The position numbers and the translations under genes were made by a program. Positions 27,116-35,917 of a stretch of DNA of 40,608 nt are shown piece by piece. The number at the start of each line of letters is the position of its first letter. Within the stretch, counting starts at the first letter, position 1. Below the pieces are notes generated by a model. The model did not search any database. It had not been told where the DNA came from and worked only from the letters and a program-made list of their open reading frames with translations. This DNA is from Prochlorococcus sp. AG-409-B13 (lineage in GTDB: Bacteria > Cyanobacteriota > Cyanobacteriia > PCC-6307 > Cyanobiaceae): positions 1 to 40,608 of the forward strand of contig QCJM01000010.1 in NCBI GenBank assembly GCA_003216035.1. The letters run 5' to 3'.

Positions 27116-28849
27116 GTGCGGAGGATTACTTCAAAAATTATTTTTCTTGCCGGCGTCCTTATTCAAGGAATCTCTACAGTCCGCGCAGATCAACCTAGTC
27201 AAAGAGGCTGGGTCAACATCACAAATCCCTCTCCCTCATTGAGTAGTGGGCTAAAGGGTGCAAAATTACTCAATGAAACAGATCGCTCAATTGCACTAGA
27301 AAGCAACGTCTCCTTACAAAAGAGCACTTCATCAAATTGGCTCAAAGCAAAAACTTATCTCAAAAAGCGTCTTCCAAAGCTGAATCTGCCAGCAAATCTC
27401 CAACTTCCTAAAAAACCTTCTCAAGTCCAAGTAGGAGAACTGCAACCAATCACGATTGATGAAGTAGAAAGATTAGTAATGGAGAATAGTCCAAAGCTCA
27501 AAGCATCTGCAATCAAAGTTGATCAAAAAAAATCCTTATTGCTTGGAGCAATTTCAGCTTGGTACCCCAATATCAATCTTTCAGCTAATGGGTTGCCTCA
27601 ATACCTAGAGGCTGAATCTTTTAGGAACCCTGATTTTAAAACAACTTCTAGTTCTTATTCCAATAGCAAGCAATGGAGTGCTTCATTCTCAATTCAAGTG
27701 AAATGGAATCTCATAGATCCAGCTAGAGTGCCTGAGATTGCTGCTTCGAGGGATGCTTTTGAAAAAGCCAAAGCTTCTTATTTAGTTGATGCAAGAGATT
27801 CACGTCTTAGAGCACTAAAAGAATATTTCTTCTTACAAAGAGCCGATGAAGGCGTCCGAATTGGAACACAGTCTGTTCGAGCATCTTTAATGAGTCTTCG
27901 TGACGCAAAAGCTCGTTATGAAGCAGGCTTATCTACAAGATTAGAAGTGTTAGAAGCAGAAACACAACTTGCTCGCGACAAGCAACTTCTAACCCAAAAG
28001 TTGGGTGATCAAAAGATAGCTCGAAGATCCCTTGCCCAAATCTTAAACCTATCTCCCAAAATCACACCCACTGCATCATCTCCTGCACAAGTGATGGGTA
28101 CATGGACTGCATCACTCCAAGAAAGTATTATTGCTGCCTATGATTTTCGGGAAGAATTAGATGCAGCTCTGCTAAATATATCAATTAATAATAATGATGC
28201 AAATTCTGCTCTTGCTTTAGGTCAGCCTACTTTGAGTATTTTTAATACATTAACGACTTCTCGGTTTCAAGGTCAAACTGCAATTGCTTCCCCTACAAAA
28301 GTAGATATGGATGATTATGGATGGACTGTTAGTAATGCAGTAGGTCTCACGGCGAATTGGAACATATTCGACGGTGGAAAATCGAAATCTTTATACCTAT
28401 ATAACAAGCAAAAGGCAAAAGAGTCGAAAGCAAACTTAACGAGTATAAAAAATCAAATTAGACTTGAAGTTGAGAACAGCTTTTACACCCTAAAAACTGC
28501 TAATCAAGATATTGCTACAACTACTCGTGAAGTGCTCGCTTCCCGTGAATCTCTTAGGTTAGCTCGTTTAAGATTTAATGCAGGTGTTGCTCCCCAAAGA
28601 GAAGTTGTTAACACTCAAAGAGATCTAACACAAGCTGAAGTTAGATATTCCAATGCAATCACTACATACAATACAAGTCTTGCAGAACTGCGAAGAAGAA
28701 CTGGAATAGATCATGTAAAAGCTTGCAAGCCTACAAACAAAAATATTTCTTCTAAAAAAGAAAAAGTAGATGAACTTTTTGATATTCCCATTGAACCCTC
28801 CCCTTTGATTCCAGCCTGCCAAGCTTCCACTATTAGGAATAAAGGATGA
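27116..28849 (+). CDS. TolC-family outer-membrane efflux protein
   Basis: 577 aa, GTG start. A signal peptide (IIFLAGVLIQGISTVRA, cut near residue 24) precedes a proline-rich linker; two outer-membrane-efflux (OEP) repeats follow at about 120-320 and 335-545, with long coiled helices such as LRALKEYFFLQRADEG and GGKSKSLYLYNKQKAKESKAN. It should form the trimeric outer-membrane and periplasmic tunnel for type I secretion or RND/ABC efflux, like HgdD of heterocystous cyanobacteria. No inner-membrane partner is adjacent. The stop overlaps the next start by 4 bases. Confidence 0.9.
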   Translation: MRRITSKIIFLAGVLIQGISTVRADQPSQRGWVNITNPSPSLSSGLKGAKLLNETDRSIALESNVSLQKSTSSNWLKAKTYLKKRLPKLNLPANLQLPKKPSQVQVGELQPITIDEVERLVMENSPKLKASAIKVDQKKSLLLGAISAWYPNINLSANGLPQYLEAESFRNPDFKTTSSSYSNSKQWSASFSIQVKWNLIDPARVPEIAASRDAFEKAKASYLVDARDSRLRALKEYFFLQRADEGVRIGTQSVRASLMSLRDAKARYEAGLSTRLEVLEAETQLARDKQLLTQKLGDQKIARRSLAQILNLSPKITPTASSPAQVMGTWTASLQESIIAAYDFREELDAALLNISINNNDANSALALGQPTLSIFNTLTTSRFQGQTAIASPTKVDMDDYGWTVSNAVGLTANWNIFDGGKSKSLYLYNKQKAKESKANLTSIKNQIRLEVENSFYTLKTANQDIATTTREVLASRESLRLARLRFNAGVAPQREVVNTQRDLTQAEVRYSNAITTYNTSLAELRRRTGIDHVKACKPTNKNISSKKEKVDELFDIPIEPSPLIPACQASTIRNKG

Positions 28850-29661
28850 ACTGCAATAATCCGCCTCCAACATTGAGCTCAGATCAATTGACCTCAATCA
28901 ACAAATTAATTGATACTGTCGCCTACAGACAAAAAAAAGATTTTGGGAATATCAATTCTGATATCAAACCCGATGGGACCTTAATAACAGCATGTGATCG
29001 GTGGAGTGATGCAACTATTGTCAAAGGTCTATCAAATATCACTAAAGAAGAAGGAGTTCTAAGCGAAGAAGGATCACAAAGTGTCCCTCAATCAAAAGGG
29101 TTTTGGATAGTAGACCCCTTAGATGGAACCACAAACTTTACAGCTGGGATTCCTTATTGGGCTATATCTATAGCCCGTTTTGTAGATGGACAACCCGAGA
29201 CAGCTTTTTTAGATGCTCCTGCTTTAAATCAAAGAATTCTTGCAATCAGAGGGAAAGGGGTATGGCTTAATGGCGAGCCAATTACTGCCAACACAAGAGA
29301 TGCTTCAAATAGTGCCTGTGTTTCGCTATGTAGCCGTTCAATTCGTGTACTCCAAAGAAAGCCTGATAAACCTTTCCCAGGCAAAATCCGATTAATGGGG
29401 GTAGCCAGTTTAAATTTAGTTAGCGTCGGCATTGGCCAAACAGTTGCGGCATTGGAGGCCACTCCAAAAATCTGGGATCTAGCATCCGCATGGCTAATTC
29501 TTTCCGAACTAGATTGTCCTATCAGATGGCTTGATTTAGATCCTTCTAATCTTGAGTCAGGTCAAGACCTTAGTTGTACGAGTTTCCCTGTGTTAACCGC
29601 CAACTCACCTCAAGAGTTAAACCGACTTCTTCCTTGGGGAGAAGCTTTGATAAAAGACTGA
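28846..29661 (+). CDS. Inositol monophosphatase family protein
   Basis: 271 aa metal-dependent sugar phosphatase. Metal ligands are visible: E74/E75 region (LSEEG), D90 and D93 in IVDPLDGTTNFTAGIPYW, and D211 in WDLASAWLIL. Substrates in the family include inositol-1-phosphate, fructose-1,6-bisphosphate and PAP; the sequence does not decide which. The ATG overlaps the tolC stop (ATGA), so translation is coupled although no functional tie to efflux is evident. Confidence 0.9.
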   Translation: MNCNNPPPTLSSDQLTSINKLIDTVAYRQKKDFGNINSDIKPDGTLITACDRWSDATIVKGLSNITKEEGVLSEEGSQSVPQSKGFWIVDPLDGTTNFTAGIPYWAISIARFVDGQPETAFLDAPALNQRILAIRGKGVWLNGEPITANTRDASNSACVSLCSRSIRVLQRKPDKPFPGKIRLMGVASLNLVSVGIGQTVAALEATPKIWDLASAWLILSELDCPIRWLDLDPSNLESGQDLSCTSFPVLTANSPQELNRLLPWGEALIKD

Positions 29662-29837
29662 ATAAGGTGCTAATCAAAGATTCCTACAATGAAAAAGAAT
29701 ATTGCACTCGAGAAACCATCTCTCAAAAAGACATGATCAAAAGATTGTTTAAAATTGAGCCCTATAGATATTATCTATCAAAAATTAAATCTCCCCGCCT
29801 ACCGAGCTAGCGTATTAGCAACCAGATTCAAAAAAGC

Positions 29838-30764
29838 GTGAGATACCGATGGCAGCGTAAGGCTAGCTGGTTTTTTGAGAGTCTTTGGCGTGCCTATGAA
29901 CGTTGGTCAAGATGCGATTGTGTAGATCTAAGTGCGGCTTTCGCCTATTACACGCTTCAGTCATTCTTCCCAATCCTATTGATATCCCTTTCAGTTGCTT
30001 CGTGGTTCCTAGGTCAGCAAACAGGATTAGATCAACAAATTATTAACTTCACAGCGCAAGTTTTACCCCCTTCTGTAGTGGGCTTAGTTGACACCACATT
30101 GGTGAAACTTGTTAATCAAGGATTTGGGGCTGGTCTATTAGGTGCCATGTTTCTGATGGTCACAGCAGGTAATGCCTATCTAACCTTACAAAGAGGCACT
30201 GATCGATTGTGGGAAGACGCATTACCAACACAAAAAGCGCCTGCTCCATGGCGTATTCAAGCATTTCAATTCTTACGCACAAGAATAGAAGCTTTTGTTG
30301 TAGTTCTTCTAATAGGACTCCTAGTAGTAATTGATCAAATCAGTGCAAATGTAAGGATGATTCCAGTCTCTGTTTTTGAAGATCTTGCCAAAGCCACTCC
30401 TTGGATTACAGATTCTCTATCAAAAGTTCCTGTACTTCAAGTTGGTCAATTCATAGTGCCTTTATTAGGATTTTCAGTGATGGCTTTTTTACTTCAGGCG
30501 CTATTACCTAGTAGGCGTGTGCCATTAAGGCCACTCATTCCTGGGGCTCTGATGATTGGCACTCTTCTTACTATTTTAAACTTAGCAGTAAGTCGAAGTA
30601 TTCTTTCATTAGGTGCACGTTTTCAGGCATATGGATTCATCGGTGGGGTTTTAGTTTTAACCCTTTGGGTCTGGATGGTTGGTGTTATTGTTTATTTTGG
30701 TCAATGCTGGAGTGTAGTTTTAGCAAGTATGTCTATAAGCCGTAAAGAAATTAAAGCCCAGTAA
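29838..30764 (+). CDS. YihY/BrkB family inner-membrane protein
   Basis: 308 aa with six membrane helices and the family pattern CVDLSAAFAYYTLQSFFPILLI near 30-50, RGTDRLWED in the first loop and FGQCWSVVLA at the end. These proteins were once misnamed RNase BN; their function is unsettled. The start is GTG at 29838. About 175 bases without a convincing gene separate it from the phosphatase gene. Confidence 0.88.
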   Translation: MRYRWQRKASWFFESLWRAYERWSRCDCVDLSAAFAYYTLQSFFPILLISLSVASWFLGQQTGLDQQIINFTAQVLPPSVVGLVDTTLVKLVNQGFGAGLLGAMFLMVTAGNAYLTLQRGTDRLWEDALPTQKAPAPWRIQAFQFLRTRIEAFVVVLLIGLLVVIDQISANVRMIPVSVFEDLAKATPWITDSLSKVPVLQVGQFIVPLLGFSVMAFLLQALLPSRRVPLRPLIPGALMIGTLLTILNLAVSRSILSLGARFQAYGFIGGVLVLTLWVWMVGVIVYFGQCWSVVLASMSISRKEIKAQ

Positions 30765-30815
30765 ATCTGAAAATGCACTCCACAAGAACAAACCAGATTT
30801 CATCTACTTTCTAAC

Positions 30816-31202
30816 ATGAGCAAAGGATCACTATTTATTTGGATTAGTCTCTCTTTACTTCTACTTTTGCCTGCAACAACCGGTAGGTTCCTAATAGATC
30901 TTGCAGGAGGTTTAATTATTTTCGTCTTAATTCTGCCAATAATAATCGCAGGGGCAGGGTGGATAGGCTGGCGGGTATTAAAAAGTAAAATGGTTAAATG
31001 TGAGGTCTGTGGGATAAGTACCTTTAACAACTCTTCTCAATGTCCTGTTTGTGGGTCAAGTATTTCGAATCAGGGGAGTTCGATAGACAACAATGCTCGC
31101 GAGAATCCATCTATTCCAGCAAGCTCAGCTACAATTGATATCACTGCTGAGGATGTAGATATAAATCATAAAGCGGGTCAAACAAAGGCAAATCCAGACT
31201 AA
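30816..31202 (+). CDS. Small membrane protein with a zinc ribbon
   Basis: 128 aa. Two hydrophobic segments lie at about 6-22 and 31-52. They are followed by a cytoplasmic-type zinc ribbon: C62-x2-C65 and C76-x2-C79 in CEVCGISTFNN and CPVCGSS, then a polar low-complexity tail. Zinc ribbons of this form bind nucleic acids or proteins; which applies is not known. ATG start; convergent with xseB. Confidence 0.7.
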   Translation: MSKGSLFIWISLSLLLLLPATTGRFLIDLAGGLIIFVLILPIIIAGAGWIGWRVLKSKMVKCEVCGISTFNNSSQCPVCGSSISNQGSSIDNNARENPSIPASSATIDITAEDVDINHKAGQTKANPD

Positions 31203-31235
31203 GTTTTAAAGGCATTAATTAATACATGAAATATT

Positions 31236-31553
31236 TCAAGCCCTTGAACTATAAGGCTTAAGCTCAAATGTTTCAGTACACAATGAAAGTACTTCTTCCT
31301 CTGTTTCCTTCAAGATATTCTCGCAGTGCTCAAGGTATATTTTCCCTTGCAAATAAGATCTTTGCAATTCTTCAATAGGTATATTGTCATTCTGTAATTC
31401 GACTAATATAAGGTCTAATGCCTTATATGATTCCTCATAGCTAAGGGTTTCAACGTCTTTGCGCAGACTCGAAATCAGAGCCTGTTTATTTTTATCAACT
31501 TGATCAGCTCTCGAACTGCTACTAGTATTAGAAGAAGGTTTTGATTTGGTCAC
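31236..31553 (-). CDS. xseB: Exodeoxyribonuclease VII small subunit
   Basis: 105 aa. The central 60 residues carry the XseB pattern SYEESYKALDLILVELQND, then IPIEELQRSYLQGKIYLEHC. The small subunits wrap the large subunit and restrain nuclease activity on single-stranded DNA. The N-terminal 30 residues are a Ser/Lys-rich tail. The start is GTG, overlapping the xseA stop by 4 bases. Confidence 0.9.
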   Translation of the reverse strand: MTKSKPSSNTSSSSRADQVDKNKQALISSLRKDVETLSYEESYKALDLILVELQNDNIPIEELQRSYLQGKIYLEHCENILKETEEEVLSLCTETFELKPYSSRA

Positions 31554-32707
31554 TTAGTCTTAAGATCAGGCTTAATTTTATCAACAATCGAAATAATCTG
31601 TCCATCCTTTAGCCTGATTATTAATCTTTCCATTTGAGAGGTTTCTTGAACACTCTTAATGATATTGCCACGCTCATCACTAACAATCGAAAAGCCTCTG
31701 AATAGCCATCTATCTGGGGAAAGTGCCTTTAGTAGTTGATCTTGGTGAAGTAGTTTTTCCTCATGCCTTTTTAAAACTAAGTGAGGCATCTGCATCTTTA
31801 ATAAGTCATGTCGTTCTAGTAAAGCCTGCCGTTTTTTTCTTACCCGCCAGGCACAATGCTCCTCAAGTCTTTGTCTCATCAAATTGCACTTGGCCAAGGC
31901 CTCTTGTCTACTTGGCAATAAAGCAACAATTGCAGCAGTCGGTGTAGAGGCTCGATAATCAGCCACTAAATCTGCAACAGTGAGATCATCTTCATGACCC
32001 AGACCAGTAACCACTGGCACTGGAAAGTGCGCTAAGTCTCTACAAAGTTTTTCATTATCAAACACCATAAGATCTTCCCTACTTCCTCCGCCTCTCGCTA
32101 ATACAATTGCTTCAATACTTAATTGCTTAAAACATGCCATCAGATTGCTCAGAACTGATTGAATTTGCTTAGCTACATCACCTTGAACAGGAATAGGTAC
32201 AACAAGTAATCTAGTTAAAGGCCAGCGTTCTTTAGCAGTGCGCAAAATATCTGCCAGCGCTGAGCTGGGAACACTTGTCAGGATTGCTATCGCAGCAGGC
32301 GAAGGGGGTAAAGCTCTTTTTCTTTCACTATCTATCAACCCTTCTTGAAGCATAAGTGCACGTACAACTTCAAACTTTCGCATCACCGTCGAGATGCTTG
32401 GCCTTATATCCAATACTTGAATAGAGAGGCTGGCTCGCGTTGCCCAAAAATTAAGCTTGCCAACTACTAAAACACCATCATCCTGATTAGGTTGAAACTT
32501 AATTTGTTTTAATTTAGAAGCCCAAATCACTGCTGGGATACTTGATTTTCCATCCGTAAGAGTCAACCACAAATGTCCCTTTTTAACTTGCCGCTTAGAA
32601 ACAGAAGCATGCAATAAAAAACGAGGTGCAAATCCTCGCTCAAGAAGCGTTCCAATAGCCTCATTCAGCTCTTGGACTGAATAGCTAGGGAGAGATTCAA
32701 CGTTCAA
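31550..32707 (-). CDS. xseA: Exodeoxyribonuclease VII large subunit
   Basis: 385 aa from TTG at 32707. The N-terminal OB-fold (SVQELNEAIGTLLERG through HLWLTL and VVGKLNFWATRASLSIQVLDI) and the catalytic domain (LTSVPSSALADIL, LARGGGSREDLMVFDNE, TGLGHEDDLTVADLVADYRASTPTAA) are complete. The enzyme degrades single-stranded DNA in mismatch and cross-link repair. A TTG at 32743 would add 12 residues and overlap the upstream gene by 47 bases; the shorter form fits the family N-terminus better. Confidence 0.93.
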   Translation of the reverse strand: MNVESLPSYSVQELNEAIGTLLERGFAPRFLLHASVSKRQVKKGHLWLTLTDGKSSIPAVIWASKLKQIKFQPNQDDGVLVVGKLNFWATRASLSIQVLDIRPSISTVMRKFEVVRALMLQEGLIDSERKRALPPSPAAIAILTSVPSSALADILRTAKERWPLTRLLVVPIPVQGDVAKQIQSVLSNLMACFKQLSIEAIVLARGGGSREDLMVFDNEKLCRDLAHFPVPVVTGLGHEDDLTVADLVADYRASTPTAAIVALLPSRQEALAKCNLMRQRLEEHCAWRVRKKRQALLERHDLLKMQMPHLVLKRHEEKLLHQDQLLKALSPDRWLFRGFSIVSDERGNIIKSVQETSQMERLIIRLKDGQIISIVDKIKPDLKTK

Positions 32708-32909
32708 GGCGACGGTAAGAGAGACCCCAGTAAATGCATACAACCATGCTAAATAAGCTCAATGCTTGGCCCCAAGCATGGTTTATTTGAGTTGCTGAGA
32801 TGGTAAATACCAATAAAGCACTGCTAATAAGGCGAGCACCATCTCTTCGGTTATTTACAAAAAAACGTGCCAAAGGAATTAGTCGTAATCCTTTCCCACT
32901 TTGACTCAC
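32697..32909 (-). CDS. Small membrane protein of unknown function
   Basis: 70 aa, GTG start. A basic N-terminal third (GKGLRLIPLARFFVNNRRDGAR) is followed by two hydrophobic segments (about 26-38 and 46-64) and a basic end. It overlaps the start of xseA by about 11 bases, so it is probably co-transcribed with the nuclease genes. No family is recognised. Confidence 0.55.
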   Translation of the reverse strand: MSQSGKGLRLIPLARFFVNNRRDGARLISSALLVFTISATQINHAWGQALSLFSMVVCIYWGLSYRRLER

Positions 32910-33004
32910 AAATCATCATTGGCCAGGTTTGATGAAGCACAGCCTGACATTGTTAAGTAAACCCTCTTAAACTAACTAGTTCAGTAATCTCTGCAAATGA
33001 TTAT

Positions 33005-33151
33005 TTATCCAAAACCCATTTGCCCCAGAATACCTTGACCAGTCAACAATTCTGTGCTAAGTCCAATCAAAATGCCAATCATTGCTAATCGGCCATTCCA
33101 GGTCTCCGCAAAATTGACAAAGCCAAATCGAGGTTGAGAACTGTCAGGCAT
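33005..33151 (-). CDS. hli: High-light-inducible protein (Hli/SCP)
   Basis: A 48-aa frame, ATG to TAA, with the chlorophyll-binding signature ETWNGRLAMIGILIGL (16-31) of the Lhc superfamily, here as a single membrane helix, then LLTGQGILGQMGF. Hli proteins bind chlorophyll and carotenoid and protect photosystems during assembly and stress. Picocyanobacteria have many copies. The gene is too short for most size cut-offs. A run of eight A's complement lies just before the start codon. Confidence 0.92.
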   Translation of the reverse strand: MPDSSQPRFGFVNFAETWNGRLAMIGILIGLSTELLTGQGILGQMGFG

Positions 33152-33247
33152 AAAAAAAATATTAGTGGCTACATTCTAACCAAGAATAGAGATGTATTGA
33201 CTCCAAGGTCTTCTATATATTTAGAGGTGATTTTTGATGCAAGCTAA

Positions 33248-33631
33248 TCATCGAACATGTTTAGCTCCATCAACTGGGTGATAGTCATCTCCCGTCAGCT
33301 CTTCATAAATAATGGCGGGCAACCCTGTCTCAAACATAGTTTGCAAAGCCTCCTTTAAAAATGGATTCCATCCACCAGTGCTCACGTCTCCATGACGAAC
33401 CGTCCAATCCCAAGTTCCCTGCAAATCCCTTGGTATGCGTCCCTCTCTATCCCTCCTAGCAACCAAGTCCAGAGATTCCACCAATCCCACTTGAACTGGT
33501 TCCTTGCCATATGACGGAGTAAGGCTCAACTCCAACCGAACAGGGTCTTCTTTCACCAGTCTCAATCGAAACCTTGGAGGTAATTTGATCGCCTTGAGTA
33601 CTGCAGCAACAATGCGTGTTCTCTGATCCAA
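33248..33631 (-). CDS. Conserved protein of unknown function
   Basis: 127 aa, soluble. It starts at TTG with a purine-rich AAAAG just upstream. The N-terminus is basic (RTRIVAAVLKAIKLPPRFRLRLVK) and the C-terminal half is acidic with aromatic residues (WDWTVRHGDVSTGGWNPF). No motif or domain is recognised. It lies between hli and a DUF2973-like gene on the same strand, in a block of small picocyanobacterial proteins. Confidence 0.6.
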   Translation of the reverse strand: MDQRTRIVAAVLKAIKLPPRFRLRLVKEDPVRLELSLTPSYGKEPVQVGLVESLDLVARRDREGRIPRDLQGTWDWTVRHGDVSTGGWNPFLKEALQTMFETGLPAIIYEELTGDDYHPVDGAKHVR

Positions 33632-33683
33632 CTTTTACGCCCCCTTAGTCATATCGAAGTGTCCTCTTAGAGATTGCCCTAAT

Positions 33684-33959
33684 TTATTCCGCAGAAGTTT
33701 CTGCAGACTGGGGCGGGTCAATATCCCCAGAAAATCGCACTGTAAGTAATTCTTCATCTGTAATGCGCCCTTCTTGATCAAGAAGCTCAGGATGAATAGT
33801 CAATTGGCCAGTGCGATCACCTTTCAGATTGTCAGATTTTTCTTTATTACTCCTTGAAATCTGATTTGCTTGCAAACCGTTCCCCATTACTCGGAATGCT
33901 TGCCATAGCAGGAGTATTACAACTCCTCCATACAAAAGTGGGAATAAGGAATTCAGCAT
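33684..33959 (-). CDS. DUF2973-like small membrane protein
   Basis: 91 aa. One N-terminal membrane anchor (about 4-24, SLFPLLYGGVVILLLWQAF) precedes a charged linker and the conserved DRTGQLTIHPELLDQEGRIT, then DEELLTVRFS. The HPELLD segment is the feature I associate with the cyanobacterial DUF2973 family. The function is unknown. ATG start, upstream of the 33248 gene by 52 bases. Confidence 0.65.
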   Translation of the reverse strand: MLNSLFPLLYGGVVILLLWQAFRVMGNGLQANQISRSNKEKSDNLKGDRTGQLTIHPELLDQEGRITDEELLTVRFSGDIDPPQSAETSAE

Positions 33960-34280
33960 GACAACGAATTACATAGGGAATAAAAAGGCCTGTCTTTAGA
34001 AGCAGTTCACTACATCATTGCTTACCTTGGTTGAAGCATGCCATTAACTTTCCACAAAGTGGAGATTTACGAAGGGTTTAAAGGAGTCAAACCAAGCAAA
34101 GTCAAATAGAGTTTGTCTCAATACTTAATCTAGTATGGTTTTCGTAGCTCCCGATGAATCTTTTTTATGGAAGCTAAGACAACCTATGTGATGCTTCAGA
34201 GATTTGGGAGCATCTAGGTTGAGTATCAATTGATATTTTTTTTCTAATTTCAGTATCTTCCATGCTTTCTCATAACGCCT
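33960..34280 (+). other. Intergenic region between the DUF2973-like gene and htrA
   Basis: 321 bases without a credible gene on either strand; the longest frames are under 30 codons. It must hold the promoters of two divergent genes. A short palindrome (TCCAC-aaa-GTGGA, 34051-34063) and a longer bulged hairpin (34181-34220) are the only clear structures. Confidence 0.6.
34181..34243 (+). promoter_or_regulatory. Bulged hairpin followed by a T run in the htrA leader
   Basis: AACCTA (34181-34186) and GATGCT (34190-34195) pair with AGCATC (34209-34214) and TAGGTT (34215-34220): a 12-bp stem with a 3-base bulge and a 13-base loop. A palindrome TATCAATTGATA (34224-34235) and eight T follow. It lies about 40-100 bases before the htrA start. 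It may be a leader structure, an attenuator or the 3' end of a small RNA. Confidence 0.45.
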
Positions 34281-35474
34281 ATGAATGAGTTAATTAAGAC
34301 ACTCCAGAAAATTGGTCCGAAATTGCCCCTAAAGACCAAGCATCCTTTCCAAGGCTATCTTGCTTTCTTTCTTGGAGGAGTGAGCTTTTTATCTATTTCA
34401 TTTGTACTGCAATCGTTTCCTTCGCAACCTCTTAAAGCAGCCCCATTATCAAAACTCAATAAAAATTCATTTGTCGCAGATGCATTGGCAAGGAGTGGTG
34501 CTGCTGTAGTTACCGTTGAGACTCAACGGACAGTACTTTCTCAGGGCTATGAAGGGTTGCCACATGGACTATTTGACCCTGACTTTCAACGTTTCTTTGG
34601 ATTCCCGCAGATGAGAATGCCGCGTTCACGTATAGAGCATGGCCAAGGAAGTGGTGTGATTTTTTCGTCTAAGGGCCTTGTACTTACAAATGCACACGTA
34701 GTGGCCAATTCTGAGAGATTAATTGTAGGGATGTCAGATGGTCGTAGGGTTCCAGGACAGGTAGTAGGCCAAGATTCACTTACTGATCTTGCGGTAATTC
34801 GACTCAATGGTTCAGGACCATGGCCCACGGCTCCACTTGGAAATTCTGACAAAGTTGTTGTTGGAGATTGGGCAATTGCTGTTGGAAATCCCTATGGTCT
34901 CGAAAATACTGTCACGCTAGGCATTATTAGCAATCTCAATAGAAATGTTGCTCAACTAGGAATATCAGGAAAACGGCTTGATTTAATTCAAACTGATGCA
35001 GCAATAAACCCTGGGAACTCAGGAGGACCTTTACTCAACGCTGATGGGGAAGTAATCGGGATCAACACACTTGTACGGTCTGGTCCAGGGGCTGGACTTG
35101 GATTTGCAATCCCAATTAATCGAGCGAGGGAAATATCAAAACAACTTGTTGAACGAGGGAGGGCTAGTCACCCAATGATTGGAATTAGCCTATCGCCAGT
35201 AATCTCAACACCAAAAGATAACTCTACTGCTCCTCAAAAAGGGGCAATTATTCGTCATGTAATTCCTGGAGGCCCTGCAGATAAAGGAGGATTGAAAGTT
35301 CAAGATTTAATAGTTGAAGTAGGTGGTAAAGAAATGCAAGGTCCTGCAGATGTTGTCACAGCCATCAACCTTCATGGAACCAATAAACCTCTAAGCTTTA
35401 AGATCGAACGCCGCAAAAAATATATGAAACTGCTCATAACTCCTTTAGATATAACTACAATCAGGAATCTTTAA
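34281..35474 (+). CDS. htrA: HtrA/Deg-family serine protease
   Basis: 397 aa. A membrane anchor or uncleaved signal lies at 25-45. The trypsin-like domain has the triad H139 (TNAHVV), D169 (DSLTDLAV) and S247 (NPGNSGGP). One PDZ domain occupies about 295-390 (GAIIRHVIPGGPADKGGLK). The architecture is that of HhoA/HhoB/HtrA of cyanobacteria, which degrade or hold damaged proteins in the periplasm or thylakoid lumen. The ATG has no clear Shine-Dalgarno. The long structured leader hints at regulated expression. Confidence 0.94.
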   Translation: MNELIKTLQKIGPKLPLKTKHPFQGYLAFFLGGVSFLSISFVLQSFPSQPLKAAPLSKLNKNSFVADALARSGAAVVTVETQRTVLSQGYEGLPHGLFDPDFQRFFGFPQMRMPRSRIEHGQGSGVIFSSKGLVLTNAHVVANSERLIVGMSDGRRVPGQVVGQDSLTDLAVIRLNGSGPWPTAPLGNSDKVVVGDWAIAVGNPYGLENTVTLGIISNLNRNVAQLGISGKRLDLIQTDAAINPGNSGGPLLNADGEVIGINTLVRSGPGAGLGFAIPINRAREISKQLVERGRASHPMIGISLSPVISTPKDNSTAPQKGAIIRHVIPGGPADKGGLKVQDLIVEVGGKEMQGPADVVTAINLHGTNKPLSFKIERRKKYMKLLITPLDITTIRNL

Positions 35475-35640
35475 CCTCCCTCAGGCACTGAAAGCTCAAA
35501 GGGATAAATAGCATAGAATTATTATTAGCATAAGTTAATTCTTGAGGTCAAAAATAAGATCCAAGAAAAGAAACCTTAGTACAAGATTTAAGTATTCAAC
35601 AAAAGCCAAGTATTATTCGAGAATAGAAAGACTCTTAAAG

Positions 35641-35802
35641 TCAAGTCTCAGAGTCCTTAAGCTGTTCCACGCAACGAGTTATGCACTCTCCATCATCTAG
35701 AGAACAGGTGGTAATGCACTCGAAATATGTTTCCACTGCATCCCAGCTCTGCGAAAGGTTCCCGCTCTGATCTCCAGAACCATTAGCGGCGGCGGAAGGC
35801 AT
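35641..35802 (-). CDS. Small protein with twin CX3C motif
   Basis: 53 aa from ATG at 35802; a TTG at 35835 would add 11 residues. After a Ser/Gly-rich start, the second half forms a helix-turn-helix candidate with four cysteines spaced C29-x3-C33-x6-C40-x3-C44 (FECITTCSLDDGECITRC). The spacing could bind a metal or form two disulfides. No signal peptide is seen. The function is unknown. It is followed downstream by a gap of about 165 bases to htrA on the other strand. Confidence 0.65.
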   Translation of the reverse strand: MPSAAANGSGDQSGNLSQSWDAVETYFECITTCSLDDGECITRCVEQLKDSET

Positions 35803-35917
35803 TGGCAAAAAATTCGCTTTTGTTAGCTTATGCAAACCTTGTCAGAAGGTAAAGAAAAATGAGTCTTCCTGCCTAACCATTTGTGAAGTTTTTCTAGCCA
35901 AACGGGGGCAACCTAAG

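Noticed and set aside
29667-29810. A 47-codon frame from GTG between the phosphatase and YihY genes
   Set aside because: Weak start, no recognisable motif, composition like non-coding AT-rich DNA; kept only as a remote possibility.
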